From Chromatiaceae bacterium (GTDB taxonomy: Bacteria > Pseudomonadota > Gammaproteobacteria > Chromatiales > Chromatiaceae), in assembly GCA_016714645.1 (NCBI GenBank), contig JADKCI010000004.1, forward strand, positions 663,501 through 727,500: a DNA stretch of 64,000 nt, given 5' to 3'. Shown here piece by piece: positions 1-8,827 of the stretch. The first letter of the stretch is position 1. Each line of letters opens with the position of its first letter. The notes beneath the pieces were generated by a model. That model had not been told where the DNA came from. It saw only the letters and a list, made by a program, of their open reading frames with translations, and made no database searches. Position numbers and translations under genes: made by a program.

Positions 1-1078
1 CGGCGCTGGCCAGTGGAGCCCCCAGCCGTTCCAGATCCAGCCCAGTGCTTTGAGAAAAGAGCTGGCGATCGAAACCCCCGGTCAGCCGCAGGGCGTTCAT
101 AGCGAACTCCAGGACAAGGTCCTCATCCTTGAGCTGCCAGCGTGAACCCAACGGATCGGGGCCCGTCAGGGCCTTGAGGTAGGCGACGGGTTGCCGGGGC
201 TTGGCCTGGCGCCAGGTCAGACCGGTTATCGGGTCACGGCGTTTAGCATGGGCACCGGCGCCGATGCCGATATAGTCGCCGAAGGTCCAGTAGTTAAGGT
301 TATGCCGGCACTGGCGCCCGCTGCGGGCATGGGCCGATACCTCGTACTGGGCAAAGCCGCTGGCCGAGAGTAACTCCAGGCCCTGGAGCTGCATGTCCGC
401 GCCCAGGTCATCCTCGGGCAGGGGCGGTGGGGTGGCATAAAAGGGGGTGTTGGGTTCCAGGGTGAGCTGGTAGTAGGAGAGGTGCTCGGGCTCTAGGGCC
501 AGGGCCAGGGCCAGGTCTTCCCGGGCTTGAGGTAGATTCTGGTGGGGCAGGCCGAACATCAGGTCCAGGTTGATGTTGTCAAACCCCGCCTGACGCGCGA
601 GCTGGAAGGCGCGGCGGGCCTCGTCCGGGCCATGGATGCGACCCAGGTCGCGCAGCCGGTCCGCGCTCAGGCTTTGCACCCCCAGGGACAGGCGGTTGAC
701 CCCAGCTTCGCGATAGGCGGCGAAGTTGGCGACGTCCGCCGTGCCCGGATTGGCCTCCAGGGTGATTTCGGTTGCCCTGTCCAGGGGCAGGCGCTGGCGA
801 ATGCCCTCCAGCAGCCGGGCAATGGCGGCCCCGGAGAAGAGGCTGGGGGTGCCACCGCCGATGAAGAGCGCAACCAGCGGCGGTAAGGTCTGAGCCCGCC
901 CCGCCAGATCCCGATCGAGATCGCCGAGCAGGGCCGCCACATAGGCCTCCTCGGGGATGGACTTGCCGGCGGCGTGGGAGTTGAAGTCGCAATAGGGGCA
1001 CTTGCGAACGCACCAGGGGATGTGGATGTAAAGGCTGGGGGCTGAACTCGGGTGTTCGCCGCCTGGAATGGGGTTAAT
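1..1078 (-). CDS. hemW: HemW-like radical SAM heme chaperone (3' end cut by window)
   Basis: HemW (YggW) binds heme and a 4Fe-4S/SAM cluster in the cytoplasm and is related to the oxygen-independent coproporphyrinogen oxidase HemN. The frame reads LYIHIPWCVRKCPYCDFNSH around 975-1033, giving the CxxxCxxC radical SAM motif, followed by FIGGGTPSLF and ANPGT, which are typical of the family. About 355 codons are inside the window and the C-terminal end lies beyond base 1. The start is a problem: between the upstream in-frame TGA (near 1112-1114) and the motif I find no ATG, GTG or TTG. Only ATT codons are available (1076-1078 and 1067-1069), so I set the start at the first ATT. A rare ATT start, a frameshift or a sequencing error are all possible. 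The family call is firm; the start is not. Confidence 0.8.
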   Translation of the reverse strand, partial: MNPIPGGEHPSSAPSLYIHIPWCVRKCPYCDFNSHAAGKSIPEEAYVAALLGDLDRDLAGRAQTLPPLVALFIGGGTPSLFSGAAIARLLEGIRQRLPLDRATEITLEANPGTADVANFAAYREAGVNRLSLGVQSLSADRLRDLGRIHGPDEARRAFQLARQAGFDNINLDLMFGLPHQNLPQAREDLALALALEPEHLSYYQLTLEPNTPFYATPPPLPEDDLGADMQLQGLELLSASGFAQYEVSAHARSGRQCRHNLNYWTFGDYIGIGAGAHAKRRDPITGLTWRQAKPRQPVAYLKALTGPDPLGSRWQLKDEDLVLEFAMNALRLTGGFDRQLFSQSTGLDLERLGAPLASA

Positions 1079-1191
1079 GGGCGCCGCCTGCTTTGCGGGT
1101 GGGTTGGGGCGCGGGACCCTTCACGCCAGGGCCGGCCAATGAGAGAAGGCGCGGCGCAACCCGCGCCAACCGGTCTGGGGCTTCGGAGGCC

Positions 1192-3420
1192 TCATCCCAA
1201 GGGCTCCAGCTTGGCGTAGGCGAGGACTAACCACTTGGTACCCTCACCTTGGAACTTGACCTGAATCCGCGCGGCGGCACCGAGGCCCTCGCTGTTGAGC
1301 ACCACGCCCTCGCCGAATTTGGGATGCCGGACCCCCTGGCCAAGATTAAAGCCGCCTCCCTTGCCGGTTTCCGGGACGCCGGCGGACCAGGAGGCGCCAG
1401 CCTGCCGAGCGCCGGTTGCTGGGGAGAAGGATGAGCCCCAGGCCGAGGACCGCGACAGGCCCCCAGCCCGCACCTCACGTACCAGTTCCGCCGGGATCTC
1501 GCGCAGGAAGCGGGAAGGGAAGGGGCGATCCTCGCTACCCCGGAAGCGGCGGCTCTCCGCGTGACTGACAAAAAGCTGGTGCATGGCCCGAGTCATGCCG
1601 ACATAGCAGAGGCGTCGCTCCTCTTCCAGGCGGTTCGGGTCGTTGGCCGACAGACTATGGGGGAAGAGGCCCTCCTCGATGCCGACTAGGAAGACGATCG
1701 GGAACTCCAGGCCCTTGGCGCTATGCAGGGTCATGAGCTGGACACCATCCTCGAACTCATCGGCCTGGGCATCCCCGGACTCCAGGGTCGCATGGGCCAG
1801 GAAGGCGACCAGGGCATCCTGCTCGCCCTCCACCGCGCCGTCCCCCAGTTCATGGCGGAAGCGCCCGGCGGTCTCGACCAACTGCCCCAGGTTCTCGATG
1901 CGATCCTGGCCCTTGCCGTCTTTCTCCTTGCGGTAGTGCTCCTCCAGGCCGGTGGTGGCAATCACGTCGTTGGTGAGGCCCTCCAGGTTGAGATCCGGGA
2001 CCGCGAGACGGAGGCGATCGATCAGACCCAGGAACTGGCCGATGGCCCCAGCGGCACGGGGGGGGAGGGTGCCGGAAGCCATCAGATCCCGCGCGGCCCG
2101 CCAGAGCGAGACCCGCGTCTCCCGGGCCTGTTCCCGCAGGTTCTCCAGGGTGCGGGGGCCGATGCCGCGCATCGGGGTGTTAACGGCCCGCTCGAAGGCG
2201 GTGTCGTCGTCGGGGTTGGCGACCAGGCGCAGGTAGGCCATGGCGTCCTTGATCTCGGCGCGTTCGAAGAAGCGCAGGCCGCCATAGACCCGGTAGGGAA
2301 TCTGGGCCTGGATCAGGGCCTCCTCGAAGAGCCGCGACTGGGCCGTGGTGCGATAGAGGATGGCGCACTCCGCGCGGCGGTAGCCCTCGTCCGTGACAAA
2401 GCCGTGAATGCGATCGACCACGAAGCGGGCCTCGTCCACCTCGTTGAAGGCGGCGTAACGCAGAATGGGCTCGCCCTCGGCATCCTGGGTCCAGAGATTC
2501 TTACCCAGCCGCATGGGGTTATGCGCAATCAGGGCATTTGCCGCCTGAAGGATATTGCCGGTGGAACGATAATTCTGTTCCAGACGCACCACCTGGGTGT
2601 TGGGATAGTCGCGCTGGAAGCTCTGGATGTTCTCCACCCGGGCCCCGCGCCAGCCATAGATGGACTGATCATCGTCGCCCACCAGGAAGAGAGTGTCCCG
2701 GTCCCCGGCCAGCAGGCGAAGCCAGGCGTACTGGATGGCATTGGTATCCTGGAACTCATCCACCAGGATGTGGGCGAAGCGCTCCTGGTAGTGGTGGCGG
2801 ATGTCCGGGCGGTCCCGCAGCAGTTCATGGGTGCGCAGCAGCAGGTCGGCGAAATCGACCTGGCCGGCGCGCTCGCAGGACGCCTGGTACTCGCGATAGA
2901 CCTCGATGAGCTTGCGCTGGTAGAAGTCGCCGCCGTCGTCCAGGTGCTCCGGGCGGCGGCCCTCATCCTTTTCCCGGTTGATGAAGCCCACCACCTGGCG
3001 GGGCGGGTAGCGGGACTCGTCAAGCTGCAGCTCCTTGAGCAGGCGTTTGACCAGCCTCAGTTGGTCGTCGCTGTCGAGGATCTGGAAATGCTGGGGCAGC
3101 CTGGCATCCTGCCAGTGGGCGCGCAGAAAGCGGTGGGCCAGGCCATGAAAGGTGCCGACCCACATGCCACCGATGGGCTGTTGGAGGATCTCCTCGATGC
3201 GAGTCCGCATCTCCCGGGCCGCCTTGTTAGTAAAGGTCACCGCCAGGAGGGACCAGGGCGCCAGATGCTCGACCTGGATGAGCCAGGCGATGCGATGCAC
3301 TAGCACCCGGGTCTTGCCGCTGCCGGCGCCGGCCAACACCAAGCGATTGCCGCCGGCAGCAGTGACGGCCACGCGCTGGGCATCGTTTAGGGGGTCGAGA
3401 ATGTGGGAGATGTCTTCCAT
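1192..3420 (-). CDS. uvrD: DNA helicase II UvrD
   Basis: This is a superfamily 1A 3'-5' helicase used in nucleotide excision repair and mismatch repair. It is 742 residues long, close to the usual ~720. Walker A GAGSGKT lies near residue 31, the Walker B-type DEFQDTNAIQ near 220 and VGDDDQSIYGWRGA near 250, followed by VRLEQNYRS and, in the C-terminal half, VQLMTLHSAKGLEF and YVGMTRA. The DDDQSIYGWRGA form separates UvrD from Rep. The last ~60 residues end in the usual small C-terminal fold (VRHPKFGEGVVL). It starts at ATG and stands alone, with about 110 bases to hemW downstream. No LexA box was seen in the ~270 bases upstream, where I see no gene either. Confidence 0.95.
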   Translation of the reverse strand: MEDISHILDPLNDAQRVAVTAAGGNRLVLAGAGSGKTRVLVHRIAWLIQVEHLAPWSLLAVTFTNKAAREMRTRIEEILQQPIGGMWVGTFHGLAHRFLRAHWQDARLPQHFQILDSDDQLRLVKRLLKELQLDESRYPPRQVVGFINREKDEGRRPEHLDDGGDFYQRKLIEVYREYQASCERAGQVDFADLLLRTHELLRDRPDIRHHYQERFAHILVDEFQDTNAIQYAWLRLLAGDRDTLFLVGDDDQSIYGWRGARVENIQSFQRDYPNTQVVRLEQNYRSTGNILQAANALIAHNPMRLGKNLWTQDAEGEPILRYAAFNEVDEARFVVDRIHGFVTDEGYRRAECAILYRTTAQSRLFEEALIQAQIPYRVYGGLRFFERAEIKDAMAYLRLVANPDDDTAFERAVNTPMRGIGPRTLENLREQARETRVSLWRAARDLMASGTLPPRAAGAIGQFLGLIDRLRLAVPDLNLEGLTNDVIATTGLEEHYRKEKDGKGQDRIENLGQLVETAGRFRHELGDGAVEGEQDALVAFLAHATLESGDAQADEFEDGVQLMTLHSAKGLEFPIVFLVGIEEGLFPHSLSANDPNRLEEERRLCYVGMTRAMHQLFVSHAESRRFRGSEDRPFPSRFLREIPAELVREVRAGGLSRSSAWGSSFSPATGARQAGASWSAGVPETGKGGGFNLGQGVRHPKFGEGVVLNSEGLGAAARIQVKFQGEGTKWLVLAYAKLEPLG

Positions 3421-3686
3421 GGCGTCATTCTACTCGTAGGTTGGGACAGGAGGGAGGAAGAGGGCAGGAGTGGTCCCTAGCGAAGGGCGGGTACCCGATT
3501 AACCCTTATGATTTTCGGCAAGGTTGCTCAATCGGCCTGGGGAAAGGCCCGGTGGCTGGCATGAGGGTGAGCAGCACCTGTGCGGGCTGGCAGGGCGAGC
3601 AGCAGCCTTATGCCGCCCTTGAACGTATGCGGGTGGTGGCTCCGCCTCGGTCCTGCCTTGGGGGGATGGATGCGAATCGCCCCAGG

Positions 3687-4400
3687 TTAACAGGGGAGGA
3701 CCGGCATGCGGGGCAAGTAGGCGGGTTCCCCCAGATCTCCCAAGGCGGCAATCTTCTCCAGGGCACTCGGGTCCAGGATACTGACATGCCGACCCTGAAC
3801 ACGGATGATGCCGCGCTCACTCAGGTCCTTTTCGATGCGGGAGAAGGTCTCGGGTTTGATGGAGAGGCGCGAGGCGATGACGCCCTTGCGGGCGTTCAGG
3901 TTCAGGATCCGGCCATCCCCCGGACACTTGGCGAGCAGATAACAGGCGAAGCGGCTGGTGGCGGAATGCAGGGTCAGATTATCAATCTCCCGCACCAGGC
4001 CGCGCAGGCGCTGGCTCAGAACCCCGAGCAGGATGAAACAGGTATCGAAGGACTCCCGCAACATGCGCGTGAAGTCCCGGGTATCCATGCTGATTAACTC
4101 AACCGGGCCCAGGGCCGCCGCGCAGACCGGATAGCGGGGGGCGTCCAGGAACATCAGGGCCTCGGCGAAGGTCTCGCCGGGCGCTGCAATCTCGATGACC
4201 TTCTCGGCCCCCTCCGCGGACAGGCGGAATAGCCGCAGGCGGCCGGAGATTACCAGGTAGAAGCGTTCGGCGGCATCGCCCTGGCGGAAGAGCATCTGAC
4301 CCTCGTCCAGTCGGACAGGAATGGCGTGGCGCGCCACCCGCGTCAGTTGTTCATCGGACAAGCGGGACAGCAATAGCGCCCGGCGTAGTTCCTGGATCAT
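3687..4400 (-). CDS. Crp/Fnr family regulator, Dnr type
   Basis: This is a 237-residue cAMP-receptor-type transcription factor. A cyclic-nucleotide-binding-like beta barrel (DEGQMLFRQGDAAERFYLVI, residues ~33-52) is followed by the dimer helix and a winged helix near residues 170-210 (SRLSIKPETFSRIEKDLSERG). The E..SR pattern in the recognition helix matches proteins that read TTGAT half-sites. No N-terminal cysteine cluster like that of FNR is present, so an oxygen-sensing Fe-S role is unlikely and a Dnr/NnrR-like nitric oxide role is more likely. I chose the ATG at 4398-4400 because AGGAGG sits five bases upstream; a GTG two codons earlier overlaps that site. nnrS lies upstream on the same strand and supports an NO-response role. 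Promoter half-site TTGAT near 4515 is only a weak match. Confidence 0.85.
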   Translation of the reverse strand: MIQELRRALLLSRLSDEQLTRVARHAIPVRLDEGQMLFRQGDAAERFYLVISGRLRLFRLSAEGAEKVIEIAAPGETFAEALMFLDAPRYPVCAAALGPVELISMDTRDFTRMLRESFDTCFILLGVLSQRLRGLVREIDNLTLHSATSRFACYLLAKCPGDGRILNLNARKGVIASRLSIKPETFSRIEKDLSERGIIRVQGRHVSILDPSALEKIAALGDLGEPAYLPRMPVLPC

Positions 4401-4595
4401 GACCACCTCCTTTGTTCGTTTCCGGGGATGCGCTGGCGGAACAGCGCGTCAATCGGGTGGCCATTGCCGATTAAAAAAATTTATAGAACCGAGTAGGGCC
4501 CAGCCTCGACCTAAATCAAGTATTACAGTCCCCCCGGGTTTCGCAAAGGCATGATCGGGGGCCGGCAAGCCCGAGGGCAGGCGGAGAAAGGGCCC

Positions 4596-5795
4596 TTAAC
4601 CCGGCCGGCCATCCGCCCGCGGCCCTATCAGCATGGGCCCGTAAACCCAAAGGAAGATCCCGAAGGCCAGGATCCAGAGTCCACCCGATAGCCCCAGCCA
4701 GAGGGAATACTGGCTGGGCCAGAGCAGGGCGGGGACCACCCGCGTCAGGGCGGCGAGATTGATCGCCAGGAAGGCGGCGATGGTGGCCGGCGAGGCCCGC
4801 ATGTCGCGGCCGGTATGCCCCAGGGTCACCCGGGTGACCATGCCAAAGGTAAAGACGCCAATGGCCCCAGTTGTCAGGGCGTGCAGGGCGGGGAAGGGGG
4901 GCAGGAGGCCCAGTGCGGACAGCCCATCCAGGGCCAGGCCGGCTATCATCCAGAGGTAGCCGGCGTAGAGGACCGCCAGCATGGGATTACGCCAGGCGCG
5001 GCCGTCATACCAGCCGGCGAGGCGGATGGCCTGCAGCGCCGCCAGGGCCAGGAGGGGGATGGCGGCGAGGGCGGGCACCGTCGTCAGCAGGTTGACCAGG
5101 GCCAGGGCGGTGGCAACGGCGAAAGAGGCGCCTTCCACCCAGGGCCGGTTGACGGGTTGGTTGCCCGGGAGCGCGCTCTGAGTGAAAAAGGGCATGATGC
5201 GACCCGCGACGATCAGGAGGATCAGCAGGGTCAGATCGAGCATGAGGCGTGACCCACGACTCGCCGAATTGGCCAGCAGGCCCAGGGCTTGGGCGTGCAC
5301 CAGCAGATTGGCCAGGGTCATGCCGGCCAGTAGGGCAAGAAAGACCCGGTTGATCTTGTTCTTCCCCTGCCAGAGCGGCGGGATCAGGACCAGGGCCAGG
5401 GCCGGGAAAAAGGCCAGATCAAGGATCGCGATCAGGGTGGGTGGCAGGGGCAACAAGGGTCCGAGCCGGGCCGCCAGCCACAGCAGCACCAGGGCGCCGA
5501 GACGCCCCCCGGTGGGGGTGTCGATCCCGGTCCAGTTGCGCGCCGCCGTCAGCAGAAAGCCCGCGATGACGGCCCCGACATAGCCAAAGAGCATCTCGTG
5601 GGCGTGCCAGGCCGTGCCGCCGAGATAGGTATCTCCCGGCAGCAGACCCCATAGGCGTGCGAGCCAGATGGCCATGGCCAGTAGGGCCAGGGCCGCGGCG
5701 GCGAGGAAGAAGGGCCGAAAGCCGAGGGCCAGGAGGCTCGATCGCTTGCCAGGGGGGGGCAGGGGAATTGCGGACAAGATGGGGTCCTCGCTCAT
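4596..5795 (-). CDS. nnrS: NnrS family heme- and copper-containing membrane protein
   Basis: NnrS proteins are polytopic inner-membrane proteins with about 12 helices. They bind heme and copper and protect against nitric oxide. The N-terminal part shows LLALGFRPFFLAAAALALL, then AWHAHEMLFGYVGAVIAGF and AARNWTG, which are characteristic. The protein is 399 residues when started at the ATG at 5793-5795. A TTG start 20 codons further upstream is open, but it would fall inside the TTGAT-N4-GTCAA regulator box, so I prefer the ATG. The Dnr-type regulator is the next gene downstream, separated by about 195 bases that hold no gene. Confidence 0.9.
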   Translation of the reverse strand: MSEDPILSAIPLPPPGKRSSLLALGFRPFFLAAAALALLAMAIWLARLWGLLPGDTYLGGTAWHAHEMLFGYVGAVIAGFLLTAARNWTGIDTPTGGRLGALVLLWLAARLGPLLPLPPTLIAILDLAFFPALALVLIPPLWQGKNKINRVFLALLAGMTLANLLVHAQALGLLANSASRGSRLMLDLTLLILLIVAGRIMPFFTQSALPGNQPVNRPWVEGASFAVATALALVNLLTTVPALAAIPLLALAALQAIRLAGWYDGRAWRNPMLAVLYAGYLWMIAGLALDGLSALGLLPPFPALHALTTGAIGVFTFGMVTRVTLGHTGRDMRASPATIAAFLAINLAALTRVVPALLWPSQYSLWLGLSGGLWILAFGIFLWVYGPMLIGPRADGRPG

Positions 5796-5841
5796 ATCTG
5801 GAAGTGTGACGGACAGCCTATCGCCCGGGCCGGCGCTAACC

Positions 5842-5855
5842 TTGATCCGGGTCAA
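5842..5855. promoter_or_regulatory. FNR/Dnr-type box upstream of nnrS
   Basis: TTGATCCGGGTCAA is a perfect TTGAT-N4-GTCAA palindrome. Its centre is 53 bases from the preferred nnrS ATG. If the box sits at about -41.5, transcription would start near 5807, and a weak -10 (TAGGCT, minus strand, 5815-5820) is in the right place. The neighbouring Dnr-type protein has the matching E..SR recognition helix, so it is the likely regulator. Confidence 0.7.
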
Positions 5856-6009
5856 GGGGCCGGGCGGGGTGATTGGGGGAATTACCCTGGCCAGGATTTG
5901 CTCGTCCCATCCCTATGTCGCGCCTCCAGGGCCTTAGGGATGAGGATTTATCTCCAGCAGTTCCTTGATGGGCTAGAGTAACAAAGATAGCGGGGAGCCA
6001 GGGTTTTGT

Positions 6010-6467
6010 GTCCCTTCTATTAAGGGTTTTGTTGGGCTTGGGGGCCCTGTACGCCCAAGCCAGATGGTCCCGGATATCTTCCAGGAACCGGATGGTTTCC
6101 TGTTTCCCGGCAACAAGGTGGTGGTGAAGAAGGACTATTTCGCCGGGGTCCTTCTGGGTGGGGTCTGCGTATCTTCCTGGACCCCTTTCCCGGCTACTAC
6201 TGGTCAGGGAACGATGGCTATGAGATTCAGACCCGCTGGCGCGCCAACAATGCCCTGGAGGTGGTCAATACGATCCCGGGTATCCATTACGGACCCGAGA
6301 TCAACGCCGTCAACGACGCCATCCTCTACAACGTCTCCCCTTGGAGCGTGACTGAATCCCTCGAACTCGCCAACATTGTCGCCCATGATTTCGTGGATAA
6401 ACCCCAGACCACCTTTCTCTTCTATTCCTTGGGAGAGCCCTCTCTGACCCGAATGGCGCTAAGTTAA
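6010..6467 (+). pseudogene. Frameshifted remnant of an unrecognised, probably exported protein
   Basis: Protein-like stretches lie in different frames. A signal-peptide-like run (LLRVLLGLGALYAQA) occurs near 6015-6060. VPDIFQEPDGFLFPGNKVVV and YFAGVLLGG follow from 6067, and a third stretch from about 6165 to 6467 includes FLDPFPGYYWSGNDGYEIQT and NTIPGIHYGPEINAVNDAI. At least two frameshifts are needed to join them. I do not recognise the family. The fragment ends at TAA next to the start of the IS4-family element, so the 3' end was probably lost when the island formed. Confidence 0.4.
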
Positions 6468-7467
6468 GCGCAACCCGCGGAAAAAATAGGGGGTTAGCTG
6501 GCAAGAGTGGTAGGCTGAAAGTTGCCAAACCCACAGCGCCAGCCAGGCGAGCCAACCCTCATGCATCCTAACCAGCGCGCCGCCACGCGGCAACGTCAGT
6601 GCGTCCTTGATCACGCCGACAACACCAACGCTCAGGGCTTTTTTAGCCTGCTCACTGGCCCGCAGCTCCTCGATCGCGTGGCGGGGTTGCTGCCGGAGCC
6701 TCGCGAGCGGATGTTTCCGCCGACCGAGACACTGGCGATGTTCATGACTCAGGCCCTCTCGGCGGACGGCAGTTGTCGCCAAGTGGTGGACGAGGCGGCG
6801 GTTAAGCGATTGATCGCGGGACTCCCGGCCCACAGCGCCAACACCAGCGGCTATTGCCAGGCGCGCGCCCGGTTGCCGTTACCGATGATTTCGACCCTGG
6901 TGCGGGACACCGGGGCGATGGTGGCGGGGGACGCGGCGCTCTGGTGGCAGTGGCAGGGACGTCCGGTGCGCTTAGTCGACGGCGCCACGGTCACCTTAGC
7001 CGACACCGAAGACCATCAAGCCAAGTATCCGTAACCGACGAGTCAGAAGGCGGGATTGGGCTTTCCCATCATGCGCTTGGTGGCCCTGCTGTGCCTGGCA
7101 ACCGGGGCCCTGCTGGACGCGGCGACCGGTCCCTGCCAGGGCAAGGGCAGTGACGAGCAGGCGCTCTTGCGCACCCTGCTCGACACCCTCAAACGTGATG
7201 ATATCCTGCTCGCAGATGCTTATTACTCAACGTACTTTCTCCTCTGCGACCTGGTTGCCCGCGGCGTCGACGGGGTGTTTGAGCAGGACGGTGCGCGCAA
7301 GCGCAGCACCGACGTTCGGCGCGGCCAGATTTTGGGTGTGCGTGACCATCTCATCATCCTGCCCAAGCCCAAGCAGCCACCGTGGATGAGCCAAACCGAC
7401 TACGACCGTGCTCCCGCCTCGTTGAACGTGCGCGAGTTTCAGGCGGGCGGCAAGATCATGGTCACCA

Positions 7468-7476
7468 CCTTTTTGT
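7468..7476. repeat. Left 9-bp target site duplication of the IS5-family element
   Basis: CCTTTTTGT lies directly before the left terminal inverted repeat and is repeated exactly at 8564-8572. Removing the element and one copy restores the IS4 transposase frame (VTTFL then CPKAYPK). Confidence 0.93.
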
Positions 7477-8563
7477 GGCGTTGGTGCATAAATCCGCCGA
7501 TTCCTGCTAAGCTGACCATCGTTTCACCTTTCAGCAAGCCCCAAACATGCCATCCACGGACCAGACCAGCGCGGCTCCCGCCACCAAGCAGGCGACCTAT
7601 CGGATCACCAACTGGCCAGAGTACGACCGGGCACTGGTGGCGCGCGGAGACCTCACCTTCTGGTTCGACCAGGAGGCGATCACCCAGCGCTGGACGCCTG
7701 AGCCCACGGGCAAGCGGGGTGCCCCTTGGCGCTACTCGGACGGGTCCATCCAAACGTTGCTGGTCTTGAAGCACCTGTTCCACTTGCCGTATCGCTCGCT
7801 GGAAGGGTTGGGACGTTCCCTGATGCGCCTGATGGGGTTGGATCTACCGATCCCGGATCACACGCACTTGTCGCGTCGGGTGAAGACCTTGACGGTTCAA
7901 ATCCCCCGCCAGGAGCGCACGGGGCCGATCCATGTGGTGGTGGACTCGACGGGACTGAAGGTGTTTGGCGAGGGGGAATGGAAAGTGCGCCAACACGGTG
8001 CCGGGAAGCGGCGCACCTGGCTCAAGGTCCATCTGGCCGTCGATGCCCACGCCAAGGAGGTCATTGGCGTGGAAGTGACGACGGCGGCCTGGACGGATGG
8101 CGAGGTCTTTGGGGATCTGGTGGATCAGATCGAGGGGGCCATCGAACAGATCGATGCCGATGGAGCCTACGATACCCGCGAAGCCTATGATGTGGCCGCA
8201 CAACGCGAGGCGATACTGGTGGTTCCGCCCCGGGAAAACGCGGTGGCCTGGGACGCCGATCACCCGCGCGCGCAGGCACTCGCCGCAATCCAGGAGAAGG
8301 GACTGGCGCAGTGGAAGAAAGACACGGCCTACCACCATCGCAGTATCGCCGAAAACGCCATGTACCGCCTCAAACAGCTCTTCGGGGCGGGAGTGGCCTC
8401 ACGCATTTTTGACGCCCAGCTGAACGAGGTCCAGGCGCGGATTGTGGCCATGAACAAAATGACCTACCTGGGGATGCCGATCTCGGTCCGGGTTGGGGTC
8501 ACTGCGTCCTGAAAAAATGGGGTGGGGGAATCCTGCCCTGCTATTTCTTTATGCACCAACGCC
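7477..8563. mobile_element. Intact IS5-family insertion sequence (IS903-like), 1087 bp
   Basis: The ends are perfect 16-base inverted repeats, GGCGTTGGTGCATAAA at the left and its complement at 8548-8563. It is flanked by 9-bp duplications, the size expected for the IS903 subgroup of IS5. The single transposase gene is full length. The perfect ends and duplications indicate a recent insertion compared with the degraded IS4 and IS21 copies around it. Confidence 0.93.
7547..8512 (+). CDS. IS5-family (IS903 group) transposase
   Basis: This 321-residue DDE transposase catalyses movement of the element that contains it. It starts MPSTDQTSAAP at an ATG, then YRITNWPEYDRALVARGDLT, which is typical of the subgroup. 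The first catalytic Asp is in VVVDSTGLKVFG (near residue 130). The second is in IDADGAYDTR (near 205). The DDE glutamate region is HHRSIAENAMYRLK near 262-275. The frame is uninterrupted, so the protein is probably functional. Confidence 0.92.
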   Translation: MPSTDQTSAAPATKQATYRITNWPEYDRALVARGDLTFWFDQEAITQRWTPEPTGKRGAPWRYSDGSIQTLLVLKHLFHLPYRSLEGLGRSLMRLMGLDLPIPDHTHLSRRVKTLTVQIPRQERTGPIHVVVDSTGLKVFGEGEWKVRQHGAGKRRTWLKVHLAVDAHAKEVIGVEVTTAAWTDGEVFGDLVDQIEGAIEQIDADGAYDTREAYDVAAQREAILVVPPRENAVAWDADHPRAQALAAIQEKGLAQWKKDTAYHHRSIAENAMYRLKQLFGAGVASRIFDAQLNEVQARIVAMNKMTYLGMPISVRVGVTAS

Positions 8564-8572
8564 CCTTTTTGT
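8564..8572. repeat. Right 9-bp target site duplication of the IS5-family element
   Basis: Second exact copy of CCTTTTTGT, immediately after the right inverted repeat. Confidence 0.93.
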
Positions 8573-8827
8573 GTCCGAAAGCGTACCCCAAGGGCCTCCT
8601 CAAGGTCCTATATCGTAGCCGCTGGAACATTGAACTGGACCTGCGCAACATCAAGACCACGCTTGCCTCAACGCTAACCCGAATTGACCCACCTTCTGCT
8701 AAGAAATCAGACCCACCCCCTGGTGCGTAGGGGTCTGCGCTAACGAAAAAGTCCCCACCCCCACCCCCCACCCTGGGGCATCGGGGCACACTTCCACCGC
8801 GCGGCACTCCGCTGATGGGTGGGAAAG

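Larger units (their letters stand above)
6561..8665 (+). pseudogene. IS4-family transposase, interrupted and truncated
   Basis: The reading frame begins at ATG 6561 (MHPNQRAATRQ) and shows the IS4 DDE pattern: LVDGATVTLADTEDHQAKYP, then GLGFPIMRLVALL and ILLADAYYSTYFLLCDLVARG. Three lesions are visible. A TAA at 7032-7034 replaces the Gln expected after KYP, without changing the frame. An IS5-family element is inserted at 7477-8563. The gene then resumes as CPKAYPKGLLKVLYRSRWN and LDLRNIKTTLA until the IS21-family element cuts it at 8665. The C-terminal end is not found on the far side, so DNA has been deleted. It cannot make an active transposase. Confidence 0.85.

Noticed and set aside
1723..3303. 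526-codon plus-strand frame
   Set aside because: Antisense shadow of uvrD without any motif.
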